Assembly: GCA_963811265.1 (NCBI GenBank)
Contig: CAWEQS010000019.1
Span: 248,001 to 312,000, forward strand
Source: JAOUJD01 sp963811265
GTDB lineage: Bacteria > Pseudomonadota > Gammaproteobacteria > Burkholderiales > Burkholderiaceae_F
Direction: 5' to 3'
Length of the DNA: 64,000 nt
Part shown: piece by piece, positions 19,244-28,254 of the stretch
How the letters are laid out: each line of letters begins with the position of its first letter
How positions within the stretch are numbered: the stretch's first letter is position 1
Program-made: the position numbers and the translations under genes
Notes under the pieces: model-generated
Database searches by the model: none
What the model saw: the letters and a program-made list of their open reading frames with translations, nothing else
Told to the model about the DNA's origin: nothing

Positions 19244-20644
19244 ATGTCCGAGCCGATGACCGCCACCGTCCCGCAGGCCGCGCCGCCCGTGCCGGCGCCG
19301 CCGCCGACGATCGGCCGCTTCACGGTGCTCAACGAGATCGGGCGCGGTTCGTACGGCGTCGTCTACTCGGCGCACGACCCCGTCCTCGGGCGCGAAGTCG
19401 CGATCAAGATCATCCCCCTCGCAGCCGAGGAGCGGTACCGCACCCAGATCGAAGCGAGCTTCCTGCGGGAAGCCAAGTCGGCCGGCGGGATGAGCCACCC
19501 CGGCATCGTGACGATCTACGACGCCGACAAGACGGACACGCTGGCGTACATCGCAATGGAGCGCCTGCACGGCCAGGACCTGCACGAGTACCTGGCGAGC
19601 GGCAACCGGATGAACCCGCGGCAGGCTGCGGCGATGATGATGCGCGTCGCGGATGCCATCCACTACGCCAACAAGCGCGGACTGGTGCATCGCGACATCA
19701 AGCCCAGCAACATCTTCCTGTCACGCGACCTGAAGCCGAAGCTGCTCGACTTCGGCACGGCGCTCGCGCCGGTGACCGAGCCGATGCCGAAGGGCACCCG
19801 GCAGCTGGTCGGCACGCCGAACTACATGTCGCCCGAGCAGGCCAGGGGCGAATCGCTCGACGCCCGCAGCGACATCTTCTCGCTCGGCACGATCCTCTAC
19901 GAACTGCTTGCGGGCCGGCGCGCCTTCGACGGCCGCACCGTCGACGAGACGCTCGACCGGGTCATGGACGGCGTGCCCAAACCCGTGGAGAAGATCCGGC
20001 CCGAAACGCCGCCGGCCCTCGCGCAGATCGTCCGCAAGGCGATGTCCCCGAACCCGGCCGATCGCTACCAGAAGGCGTCCGAGCTGCGCAACGCGCTGGC
20101 CGAGTTCGTCGACGGCTCGCGCCCCGCGTCGGTGGATTCCACCAGGGCCGTGGCAACGCCGCCCGCGGTGGCGCCCGCGCCGTCGCGCGGCCCGCTCTTC
20201 TTCGGGATCGCGCTGCTCGCGCTGCTGGGCGTCGGCGGCGTCGCGTTGTTCATGCCGCAACGCGGGCCGGCACCGGCCGCGACCGAAACGGCGACGCCGA
20301 TGCCGATCATCCCGCCGATGGCTCCTCCGCCGCCGGCGGTCGACGCTGCGCCATCGTCGCCCGCGGCGAGCGGTGCGGACTCGACGAAGGCGGAAAGCAA
20401 GGCCGCCGCGCGCAAGAGGGTCGAGCCGGTTCCCGTCCGCGATGGCACCTTGACGATCGCCGTCGCGCCGTGGGGCGAGGTCGTGGTCGATGGCACCGTC
20501 CAGGGCGTGTCGCCGCCGCTGACCCAGGTCACGTTGCCGCCAGGGCCGCACACGATCGAGATCCGCAACGGCTCGTTCGAGCCCTTCATCGCCCGCATAG
20601 AGCTGAAGCCGGGCGAAAACGTCCACCTGCAGCACCGCTTCTAG
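19244..20644 (+). CDS. Membrane Ser/Thr protein kinase with C-terminal PEGA-like domain
   Basis: 466 residues. The Hanks-type kinase domain covers about 23-290: glycine loop IGRGSYGVVY, VAIK lysine, catalytic loop HRDIKPSN, LDFGTA and SPEQARG. A Pro/Ala-rich linker, a single membrane helix (LFFGIALLALLGVGGVALFM, about 312-331), a second low-complexity stretch and a PEGA-like beta domain (about 398-466, VVVDGTVQGVSPP) follow. The kinase is thus cytosolic with a periplasmic PEGA. A CATAAT hexamer at 19229 lies only 10 bp before the ATG. It stands next to a TssQ-like lipoprotein gene, a pairing known from type VI secretion loci, though no other T6SS gene is in the window. Confidence 0.9.
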   Translation: MSEPMTATVPQAAPPVPAPPPTIGRFTVLNEIGRGSYGVVYSAHDPVLGREVAIKIIPLAAEERYRTQIEASFLREAKSAGGMSHPGIVTIYDADKTDTLAYIAMERLHGQDLHEYLASGNRMNPRQAAAMMMRVADAIHYANKRGLVHRDIKPSNIFLSRDLKPKLLDFGTALAPVTEPMPKGTRQLVGTPNYMSPEQARGESLDARSDIFSLGTILYELLAGRRAFDGRTVDETLDRVMDGVPKPVEKIRPETPPALAQIVRKAMSPNPADRYQKASELRNALAEFVDGSRPASVDSTRAVATPPAVAPAPSRGPLFFGIALLALLGVGGVALFMPQRGPAPAATETATPMPIIPPMAPPPPAVDAAPSSPAASGADSTKAESKAAARKRVEPVPVRDGTLTIAVAPWGEVVVDGTVQGVSPPLTQVTLPPGPHTIEIRNGSFEPFIARIELKPGENVHLQHRF

Positions 20645-20693
20645 CGGCTTCGCGCAACGTCAGGCGACGCGGCGTTTCCAGTAGTCTCGCGGC

Positions 20694-21128
20694 ATGGCGC
20701 GCCCTCGAGTCCTCCTGGCCTGTGCAGCCGCGACGCTGGTCGCGGCCTGCGCGACCACCCCCCCTTCGCCTCCGCCCCAGCCCACCGTGAGCGTCGCCCG
20801 GCTCTACGAGCAACCGGCCGAGCGCGCTTTCCTGAACGCGATGCGCCTGTACGAGGAAGGCCAGCACGAGCGCGCAGAGACGCTGTTCCGACGCGCGCTG
20901 TCCGATGGACTGAGGGACCCGCACGACGTCGCGATGGCGAACAAGCACCTGGCGTTCATCGCCTGCGCCTACAACCGTCCCGTCGATTGCGAAACCGCAT
21001 TCCGCGCGGCCTTTGCCGCGGATCCGGCCTTCCGGCTGACCGATGCGGAGGTCGGCCACCCGATCTGGGGACCGGTGTACAGGCGCGTTGGCGCCGAGGA
21101 AGCGAGAGGGAGGCCGCCCGCGAAGTAG
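20694..21128 (+). CDS. TssQ-like TPR lipoprotein
   Basis: 144 residues with a lipoprotein signal and lipobox LVAAC at about 15-19. The body has TPR-like helices (AFLNAMRLYEEGQHERAETLFRRAL), Cys-containing segments (FIACAYNRPVDCETAF) and ends in VGHPIWGPVYRRV. Size and pattern fit the TssQ family of T6SS-associated lipoproteins in betaproteobacteria. Being next to a PEGA kinase supports this, but the assignment is from memory of the family. It is 49 bp after the kinase and probably in the same transcript. Confidence 0.65.
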   Translation: MARPRVLLACAAATLVAACATTPPSPPPQPTVSVARLYEQPAERAFLNAMRLYEEGQHERAETLFRRALSDGLRDPHDVAMANKHLAFIACAYNRPVDCETAFRAAFAADPAFRLTDAEVGHPIWGPVYRRVGAEEARGRPPAK

Positions 21129-21176
21129 CGCCGCGGCAAGGTGCGGATCGCACCACGCGCGGGCGGGCGTGCCCCT

Positions 21177-22169
21177 TCAGAAGCCGATCCGGGCCTTCTT
21201 CGCCGCCCGGTCGTCGGTGATGTCTTCCGGCAGCACCTCGTTGCGTCCCGCGAGCTTCGCGTTGCCGAACGCCGCCAGCATCATGCGGCGCATCTCGCGC
21301 GGCTTCATGCGCCCGAGCCGGTCGAGGCTCTCGCCGCCGAGTTCCTCGGGGAACGCGCGGCCCCACGCGTGCTCGTTGCGCAGTTCGTCATAGATGCTCC
21401 GCGCGATCCGCCGCGCGCCCTCCTCGTCCGGCGCGTCGATCGCGTAGACGTTCATCCGGTTCAGGATCGGCTCCGGAATCGAACGGGCGTCGTTCGCCGT
21501 CGCGATCCAGACCACGTCGGAGGCGTCGATCGGCACCTCGGCGAACTCGTCGATGAACTCCGCGGCGGTGTCGTGCTCGAGCAGCGTGTACAGGCTGCCG
21601 AGCGGGTCGTACTGCGCGTCGCCGCCGGCCTTGTCGATCTCGTCGACCACGATCACCGGGTTGGCGTAGTCCCCATTGACGAGGGCGTCGAAGACCTTGC
21701 CCGGCTTCGCGTTCTTCCACTGCGCCGACGCGCCGGAGAGGATCCAGCCCGCCGTCAACGAACTCATCCCGATGAAGTTGTAGCCGGTGCCGAGCAGCTT
21801 CGACAGGCGCCGCGCGAAGTGGGTCTTGCCGATGCCGGGATCGCCGAGCAGCAGGATCGGCTCGAGTTCGAGCGGATCGTCCGACGACAGGCAGAGCGCG
21901 AGCTGCTTGCGGATGTCCTCCAGCGGCTCCTCGAAGTTCGGAAGCTCGCCGATCAGCGCGTCGATGTCCGGCAACGCCGACGGCTTGATCACGAAGCGCT
22001 GCCCGCCGGTGCGGATCATGCGGACGTACGTCGCCCGCAGCGCTTCGCTGGCGCCCGCTCCGAGTTCCTGCAACTCGTTCAGCGCTTCCTCGACGCGCGG
22101 GACGCGATAGACATCCTTGAAGCCGGCGATGGAAATCGGCGGTGCGGGAATCGTGGCTGGCAGGCTCAT
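21177..22169 (-). CDS. Lon-like AAA+ ATPase without protease domain
   Basis: 330 residues; start at 22169 chosen because AAAGGAGGG lies just upstream. A helical N-terminal part (about 1-115) precedes one AAA+ module: Walker A GDPGIGKTHFARRL near 125, Walker B VIVVDEIDKA near 185, sensor 1 IATAND and an arginine finger region near ILNRMNVY. The module resembles that of Lon, but the Ser-Lys protease domain is missing, so it would be a stand-alone remodelling ATPase. Its target is unknown. It lies between the TssQ-like gene (convergent) and narL. Confidence 0.75.
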   Translation of the reverse strand: MSLPATIPAPPISIAGFKDVYRVPRVEEALNELQELGAGASEALRATYVRMIRTGGQRFVIKPSALPDIDALIGELPNFEEPLEDIRKQLALCLSSDDPLELEPILLLGDPGIGKTHFARRLSKLLGTGYNFIGMSSLTAGWILSGASAQWKNAKPGKVFDALVNGDYANPVIVVDEIDKAGGDAQYDPLGSLYTLLEHDTAAEFIDEFAEVPIDASDVVWIATANDARSIPEPILNRMNVYAIDAPDEEGARRIARSIYDELRNEHAWGRAFPEELGGESLDRLGRMKPREMRRMMLAAFGNAKLAGRNEVLPEDITDDRAAKKARIGF

Positions 22170-22470
22170 GGAACCCTCCTTTCGTCGGTCACGTGGCATC
22201 TCAACGTGGCAGATGGCCAAACGTATACAAGCAAGTCGCCTGCCAGATTCTGCAAAAAGCCGGACGAAAGACAAAAGCACTCGACGGCGGAGAGTGCCAA
22301 CGCTGCGCTCGGGTGGTCGCGTCCTCTCCTGCGCCTGAGCGGCCGCGTCTCCTCCTGCGCCTGCATCGCGTCGGCCCGCGCCAATGCGCACGAAACCTCA
22401 GCGCCCGATAGCTTGGTCGGCGCGAGCGGGAGACCGACCCGCCACTCGCGCAGAAGATCTGAAGCGCGTG
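22170..22470. other. Non-coding gap between the AAA+ ATPase and narL
   Basis: About 300 bp, presumably carrying the promoter of the minus-strand ATPase gene and the 3' end of the narXL transcript. I see the ATPase ribosome site but no convincing -35/-10 pair, terminator or small gene. Confidence 0.5.
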
Positions 22471-23124
22471 TCAGGCCGCCGCGCGCAGTCCCTGTTCGGA
22501 GGCCCAGACCGCAGCCTCGACGCGCGAGCGGAAACCGAGCTTCTTCAGCAGGTGCTTCACGTGCACCTTCACCGTGCCCTCGGTGATGGACAGGTTGCGC
22601 GCGATGACCTTGTTGCTCTGTCCGCCCGCCAGGCACTTCAGCACGGCGAGCTCGCGGTCGGTGAGGTCGCGCACGTCGCGGCGCGCGCCGCGGGCTTCGT
22701 CGCGCAGGGCGCTGGCGAGCGCCGCCGTCAGCGTGTCACTGATGACGGTCCGGCCCTCGAGCGCGTCGCGCACGCGGGCGAGCAGCTGCTCCGGCTCCAT
22801 GTCCTTCAGCAGGTACCCGTCGGCACCCGCGCGGATGGCCGCCATCAGGTCCTCCGGCGCGTCGGAGACGGTCAGCATCACCACGCGGCGCGACGGGTCC
22901 TCTTCCTTGAGCGTGGACAGGATCTCGAGGCCGCCGCTGCCCTTCAGGTTGAGGTCGAGCAGCGTGAGGTCCGGCTCCATCTCCTTGGCGAGCCGGACGG
23001 CGGCTTCGTAGTCGCCCGCCTCGCCGACGACCTCGAAGCTCGGCTCGAGTTGCAGCAACTGGATCACTCCACGGCGGAACAGCGGGTGGTCGTCGACCAC
23101 GAGGATGGTGTGGCGGGTCGTCAT
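22471..23124 (-). CDS. narL: Nitrate/nitrite response regulator NarL
   Basis: 217 residues. The receiver domain has acidic pair Asp11-Asp12, phospho-acceptor Asp57 in TLLDLN and switch Lys in LLKDM. The C-terminal LuxR-type helix-turn-helix covers LTDRELAVLKCLAGG to TEGTVKVHVKHLLKKL. It overlaps narX by 4 bp on the minus strand, so sensor and regulator are translationally coupled. A NarL-type palindrome lies in front of the divergent narK1, the probable target. Confidence 0.92.
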   Translation of the reverse strand: MTTRHTILVVDDHPLFRRGVIQLLQLEPSFEVVGEAGDYEAAVRLAKEMEPDLTLLDLNLKGSGGLEILSTLKEEDPSRRVVMLTVSDAPEDLMAAIRAGADGYLLKDMEPEQLLARVRDALEGRTVISDTLTAALASALRDEARGARRDVRDLTDRELAVLKCLAGGQSNKVIARNLSITEGTVKVHVKHLLKKLGFRSRVEAAVWASEQGLRAAA

Positions 23125-25028
23125 TGCGGACTCTCGACGGATGTGGCGGGCTCGGCGTGCGCGGCGGTGCCGAAGGCGGTCTGCGCGTTGAAGGCGAGGC
23201 GGATGCGGGTGCCGGTTGGCTGGCGGCGCTCGATCGCCAGCTTCCCGCTCACGGACTGGGCGCGGTCGCGCATGATCGACAGCCCGAAGTGGCCGCGCGG
23301 CGACTGCTCGTCCCTGATCCCGACGCCGTCGTCCTCGACCGTCACCTCGATGCCTTGCCCCGCGCCGCGCCTGAGCGAAACCCAGGCGTGGCGCGCGTGC
23401 GCGTGGTGCTCGATGTTGCTCAGCGCCTCGCGCACGACCTGCAGCACGTGCACCTGTTCGTTGGCGGACAGCTCCACCTTGAGCAGGTCGTTGTCCAGCG
23501 TCGCGTGCACGCCCGATCGGCGTTCGAACTCGGCCACCGTGTCGCGCAGCGCGCCGGCAAAGCCCTCTTCGCCCAGCCCCAGCCGGAACGTGGTGAGCAG
23601 TTCACGCAGCTCGCGGTAGGCGCTGTTGATGCCTTCGCGCAGTTCCAGCAGCACGTTCATCGACTGCAGCGAGTGCCCCTCGTGCTCGATGGACGCCGCC
23701 AGCCGCGCGAGCTGGATCTTCGTGTACGACAGCGACTGCGCCAGCGAGTCGTGCAGCTCGCGGGCGATCGCCGCGCGCTCCTCGAGCACGCCAAGACGGC
23801 GGTGCTCGTCGCGGCGCTCGGCCGACGCGAGCGCGCCGCCGATGTGCCGCCCCATCGTCTCGGCCAGTTCGAGCTGCCACACCTCGAGCCCCTTGCCGGG
23901 CGGCAGCACCAGCGGCATCACCCCGTACGAAACGCCGCCTTCCACCAGCGGTATCCCGAGGATGCGCCGCTCGCCGGTCTCGCCGGGCTCGGTCCGCCAT
24001 GTCACGCGCCCTCCGTCCGCGCAGTTGTGGCAGTCCACGCCGCGGCACGCCTTCACCGTCGTCTCGTCGCGCGCGAGCGGCATGCCGCGCGTGCTGTCGC
24101 CGTGGATCGAACAGATCGCGCCGCTTTCGACGCCGAGCGCCTGCCGCACCATCGACAGCACCCGCGTCAGCGACTCGGAGTCGACCGGCTTCTCGGCCAG
24201 CATCCGGGTGGTCTCGTACAGCAGCCCGAGCGACTCGTTGCGGCGTTCGAGGTCGCGCGTCTTCTCGGCGACCTGCTTCTCGAGCGAGCCGTAGAGCCGC
24301 GCCAGGTCGTCGACCATGAAGTTGAACGCCTGCCCGAGCTGGCCGATCTCGTCCGCGCCGGCGCTCTCCGCGCGGACGTGGAAGTCTCCGGTGCGCACGC
24401 GCTTCGCCGCCTCGGCCAGGCGCGCGATGGGCTGGAACACCTCGATGTTCAGCAGGAACAGCGCCGCCACCACCAGCATCATCATCACGAAGAACCCGAT
24501 GCCGAGCAGCAGCCGCAGCTTCTGGATTCGGCCCTCCAGGTCGGTCTCGATCTGGCGCACCAGCACGTCGACCTTCGAGACGAAGTTCGGGATCGTCGTC
24601 AGGAACTCCGCGCGCGCGGCCTCGTCGTCGACCGCGCGTCGCGCGAGCGGCGCGATGCGCGATTCCCAGTCGATGACGATGCCCGAGTAGATCCGGTGCA
24701 CCGGATTCGCGCCGTCGTCCGGGATGCCGCCCAGCAGCGACGGGCTCTTCAGCCGCCGTTCGAACTCCTTGATCGCGTCCTCGGCGGCCCTCTGCCGGTC
24801 CTCGGCGGCGCCACGCGTGTCGGCCACGCGCGTCGACAGCGCGTACGACTGCATGCGCAGCGAGCCGGCGACGTTGATCGCGCTCGCCTTGCCGGTCGAC
24901 TGCTCGGTGAAGACCGTGGCGGCGACGATCACCGACAGCGCCAGCAGCGCGACGACCGACAGCACGATCCCGACGCGGACCAGCGTCGAGTCGGACCATA
25001 TGCGCCGCAGTGAAATCAGCGGATTCAT
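23121..25028 (-). CDS. narX: Nitrate/nitrite sensor histidine kinase NarX
   Basis: 635 residues from ATG 25028. TM1 is at about 17-40; the periplasmic sensor starts with the nitrate-binding P-box region (ASAINVAGSLRMQSYALSTR, about 48-67). TM2 lies near 180-200 and is followed by HAMP. A central segment has the Cys cluster CRGVDCHNC near 328 that is typical of NarX. The HisKA_3 box has His426 in ARELHDSLAQSL, followed by the ATPase motifs (EALSNIEHHA, DDGVGI, GHFGLSIM). It detects nitrate/nitrite in the periplasm and phosphorylates NarL. Confidence 0.92.
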   Translation of the reverse strand: MNPLISLRRIWSDSTLVRVGIVLSVVALLALSVIVAATVFTEQSTGKASAINVAGSLRMQSYALSTRVADTRGAAEDRQRAAEDAIKEFERRLKSPSLLGGIPDDGANPVHRIYSGIVIDWESRIAPLARRAVDDEAARAEFLTTIPNFVSKVDVLVRQIETDLEGRIQKLRLLLGIGFFVMMMLVVAALFLLNIEVFQPIARLAEAAKRVRTGDFHVRAESAGADEIGQLGQAFNFMVDDLARLYGSLEKQVAEKTRDLERRNESLGLLYETTRMLAEKPVDSESLTRVLSMVRQALGVESGAICSIHGDSTRGMPLARDETTVKACRGVDCHNCADGGRVTWRTEPGETGERRILGIPLVEGGVSYGVMPLVLPPGKGLEVWQLELAETMGRHIGGALASAERRDEHRRLGVLEERAAIARELHDSLAQSLSYTKIQLARLAASIEHEGHSLQSMNVLLELREGINSAYRELRELLTTFRLGLGEEGFAGALRDTVAEFERRSGVHATLDNDLLKVELSANEQVHVLQVVREALSNIEHHAHARHAWVSLRRGAGQGIEVTVEDDGVGIRDEQSPRGHFGLSIMRDRAQSVSGKLAIERRQPTGTRIRLAFNAQTAFGTAAHAEPATSVESPQ

Positions 25029-25139
25029 GCGGTCATTTTCCCACCGAAGTTCGCCCCCGAGCGGCCGTCGGCGCAAATGGCGCCGGACGGGCTGCTGCCT
25101 GCCGGCGACCGCCGACCCGCCCCCTCTGTTCCCCGCCTC

Positions 25140-25155
25140 TACCCCCGTGGGAGTA
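25140..25155. promoter_or_regulatory. NarL-type 7-2-7 palindrome between narX and narK1
   Basis: TACCCCC-GT-GGGAGTA: two heptamers in inverted orientation spaced by 2 bp, close to the NarL consensus TACYYMT-N2-AKRRGTA (each half deviates only at its inner base). It lies about 110 bp before narX and about 115 bp before narK1, with narXL next door. A NarL binding site is strongly suggested though untested. Confidence 0.7.
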
Positions 25156-25193
25156 GCGGCGGTTTCCTCTGACGAACAAACGTCCGGTGCGGC

Positions 25194-25207
25194 TTGATGT
25201 GGGTCAT
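25194..25207 (+). promoter_or_regulatory. Fnr/Anr-like box upstream of narK1
   Basis: TTGATGTGGGTCAT: a perfect left half (TTGAT) and a degenerate right half with two mismatches to ATCAA. It lies 61 bp before the narK1 start. If it sits at the usual -41.5, transcription would start near 25242, in front of the GAGGAG ribosome site. With the NarL site upstream, this matches the known logic of nar operons (anaerobic plus nitrate). Confidence 0.5.
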
Positions 25208-25267
25208 GGAAAAGACCCTTTTGGCATCTAGCTTGCACGCCAGCGCAGAGTTCTCGAGGAGACCGCG

Positions 25268-26551
25268 ATGGCGGCAGTGGGGGGCAGCAACGCACAGCCA
25301 GGCGCCAGCCTGCGGGCGCGGCAGTGGTCCGTGGTCGTGATGAGCACGCTGGCGTTCACGGTGTGTTTCGCGATCTGGATGATGTTCGCGGTGATCGGCA
25401 TCCCGATCAAGAAGATGCTCGACCTGAACGCCACGCAGTTCGGGCTGCTCACGGCGACTCCGGTGCTGACCGGCTCGCTGATCCGCGTGCCGCTGGGCAT
25501 GTGGACCGACAAGTACGGCGGCCGGATCGTCTTCTTCCTGCTGATGATCTCCACCGTCGTGCCGATCTGGCTGATCACCTATGCGACCGCGTACTGGCAC
25601 TTCCTGGTGCTGGGGCTGTTCGTCGGCCTGGCTGGCGGCTCGTTCTCGGTCGGCACGCCGTACGTCGCACGCTGGTTCGACAAGAAGCACCAGGGCTTCG
25701 CGATGGGCGTGTTCGGCGCCGGGAACTCCGGCGCGGCGGTGACGAAGTTCGTCGCGCCCGCGCTCGTGGTCGCGTTCGGCTGGGCGATGGTGCCGCAGGT
25801 CTACGCCGTGGCGATGCTGGTCACCGCGATCGCGTTCTGGTTCTTCACTTACAGCGACCCGAAGCACCTGGTCCCCGGACACGTCACCTACCGGCGCCAG
25901 CTCGAGGTGCTGCGCGATCCGGCCGTCTGGAAGTACTGCCAGTACTACTCGATCGTGTTCGGCGGCTACGTCGCGCTGTCGCTGTGGATGGTCAATTACT
26001 ACGTCGGCGAGTTCGGGCTCGACATCCGCATCGCCGCCCTGCTCGCCGCGTGCTTCTCGCTGCCGGGCGGCGTGCTGCGCGCCATCGGCGGCTGGATGTC
26101 GGACAAGTGGGGCGCGCACAAGGTGACCTGGTGGGTCTTGTGGGTGAGCTGGATCTGCCTGTTCCTGCTGTCCTATCCCACGACCAGCTACACGATCACC
26201 ACGGTCAACGGGCCGTACACGTTCACGCTGGCGCACAACGTCTGGTCGTTCACGCTCCTGATGGGGGCGCTCGGCGTGGCGTGGGCCTTCGGCAAGGCGA
26301 GCGTGTTCAAGTACATCGCCGACGACTACCCCACCAACATCGGGACGATCTCCGGGATCGTCGGCCTGGCCGGCGGCCTCGGCGGTTTCGTCCTGCCCGT
26401 GATGTTCGGCGCGCTGCTCGACCTCACCGGCGTGCGCTCCAGCGCCTTCATGCTGATGTACGGCGTGGTCTGGGTGTCGCTGATCTGGATGTACCGCACC
26501 GAGGTCAGCACGCGCGACGTCGTCGGCCGCGCGCCGAAGCCCGCCGCCTGA
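25268..26551 (+). CDS. narK1: Nitrate/nitrite transporter, NarK1 type
   Basis: 427 residues, MFS fold with twelve predicted helices. The conserved nitrate signature glycines appear in FGAGNSGAAVTKF and in GIVGLAGGLGGFVLP. LGMWTDKYGGR is the MFS loop 2-3 motif. NarK1-type proteins are thought to be nitrate/proton symporters. GAGGAG lies 9 bp upstream of the ATG. First gene of the nitrate respiration operon. Confidence 0.92.
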   Translation: MAAVGGSNAQPGASLRARQWSVVVMSTLAFTVCFAIWMMFAVIGIPIKKMLDLNATQFGLLTATPVLTGSLIRVPLGMWTDKYGGRIVFFLLMISTVVPIWLITYATAYWHFLVLGLFVGLAGGSFSVGTPYVARWFDKKHQGFAMGVFGAGNSGAAVTKFVAPALVVAFGWAMVPQVYAVAMLVTAIAFWFFTYSDPKHLVPGHVTYRRQLEVLRDPAVWKYCQYYSIVFGGYVALSLWMVNYYVGEFGLDIRIAALLAACFSLPGGVLRAIGGWMSDKWGAHKVTWWVLWVSWICLFLLSYPTTSYTITTVNGPYTFTLAHNVWSFTLLMGALGVAWAFGKASVFKYIADDYPTNIGTISGIVGLAGGLGGFVLPVMFGALLDLTGVRSSAFMLMYGVVWVSLIWMYRTEVSTRDVVGRAPKPAA

Positions 26552-26581
26552 TCCGCGATGACTACAAGAGGGGAACTCACG

Positions 26582-28229
26582 ATGTCAGCCAACGCGTCCG
26601 CCGCCGCTCCGCGGCCCACCAGCCGGGTCGACATCGTCGACTGGCGCCCCGAGGACAACGCGTTCTGGGAGTCCACGGGCAAGAAGATCGCCAGCCGCAA
26701 CCTGTGGATCAGCGTCCCGAGCCTGCTGTGCGGCTTCGCGGTCTGGCTGATGTGGGGAATCATCACGGTGCAGATGGCGAACCTCGGGTTCGCGTTCACG
26801 CAGCAGCAGCTGTTCACGCTGGCGGCGATCTCGGGGCTGTCGGGCGCCACCCTGCGCATTCCGGCCTCGTTCTTCATCCGCATCTCGGGCGGCCGCAACA
26901 CGATCTTCCTGACGACGGCGCTGCTGATGATCCCGGCGCTCGGCACCGGGATCGCGCTCAGCGACAAGAACACGCCGCTGTGGGTGTTCCAGTTCATGGC
27001 GCTGCTGTCCGGCATCGGCGGCGGCAACTTCGCCTGCTCGATGTCGAACATCAACACGTTCTTCCCGAAGCGGTTGCAGGGCACGGCGCTCGGCATCAAC
27101 GCCGGGCTCGGCAACTTCGGCGTGACCACGATGCAGATCCTGATCCCGCTGGTGATGACCACGGCGGTGTTCATGTCGCTCGGCGGCGACCCGATGACGC
27201 TGGTGAAGCCCTCGGGCACGCTGATCGGCAAGATCCCGGCCGGCACGCCGACCTACATCCAGAACGCCGGCTACATCTGGCTCGTGCTGCTGGTGCCGCT
27301 GGCGTTCGCCGGCTGGTTCGGCATGAACAACCTGCTGACGATCTCGCCCAACATCGGCTCGACCGCTGCCGCGCTCGGCAAGATCCTGCTGCTGTACGGC
27401 GTCGCGCTGGTCACCGCCGCGATCGGCCTGTACCTGTATCTGCCGAAGCCCACCGGCCTCGGCTTGCTGAACATGTGGGTCGCGATGCCGCTGATCATCG
27501 TCGGCACGTTGCTGGCGATGAAGCTGGTGGCGTTCGGCGACATGAAGCCGAACCTGAAGAAGCAGTTCGAGATCTTCCGGGACAAGCACACCTGGTCGAT
27601 GACGCTGCTGTACATCGTCACCTTCGGCTCGTTCATCGGCTTCTCGAACGCGCTGCCGCTGTCGATCAACGTGATCTTCGGCCAGAGCCACGTCCTGGGG
27701 CCCGACGGCGTGCTGAAGCACATGCCGAACCCGAACGCGCCGTCGGCGCTGACCTACGCGTGGATCGGCCCCTTCGTCGGCGCGCTGATCCGGCCGGTGG
27801 GCGGCTGGATCTCCGACAAGGTCGGCGGATCGATCGTCACGCAGATCATCTCGGTGGTCATGGTGGCCGCGTCGGCCGCCGTGGGCTACGTGATGATGCT
27901 GGCGTACGCCTCGGCCACGCCCGAGCAGTACTTCCTCCCGTTCATCGGCCTGTTCATCGTGCTGTTCGCCGCCAGCGGCATCGGCAACGGCTCGACCTTC
28001 CGCACCGATCGGCGTCATCTTCGACCGCGTGCAGGCCGGGCCGGTGCTCGGGTGGACCTCGGCGGTGGCCGCCTACGGCTCGTTCATCGCGCCGATCGTC
28101 ATCGGCGAGCAGATCAAGGCCGGCACGCCGCAGTACGCGATGTACGGCTTCGCGATCTTCTATGCCCTGTGCCTGATCCTGAACTGGTGGTTCTACCTGC
28201 GCCGCAACGCGTACGTGAAGAACCCGTGA
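26582..28229 (+). CDS. narK2: Nitrate/nitrite antiporter, NarK2 type (one frameshift)
   Basis: Composite of 548 residues. The frame breaks at 28007, where one surplus G separates GNGSTFRT from IGVIFDRVQAGPVLGW; removing it gives an intact C terminus to 28229. Start at 26582 after AAGAGGGGAA. MFS helices throughout, nitrate signatures GIGGGNFACSMSNINTFFP and GLGNFGVTT, and extra hydrophobic segments in the middle. It is longer than NarK1, as usual for NarK2-type nitrate/nitrite antiporters of betaproteobacteria. Together with NarK1 it supplies nitrate and removes nitrite. Confidence 0.88.
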
Positions 28230-28254
28230 AATCCCCCGCTGCGGAGACAACCCG

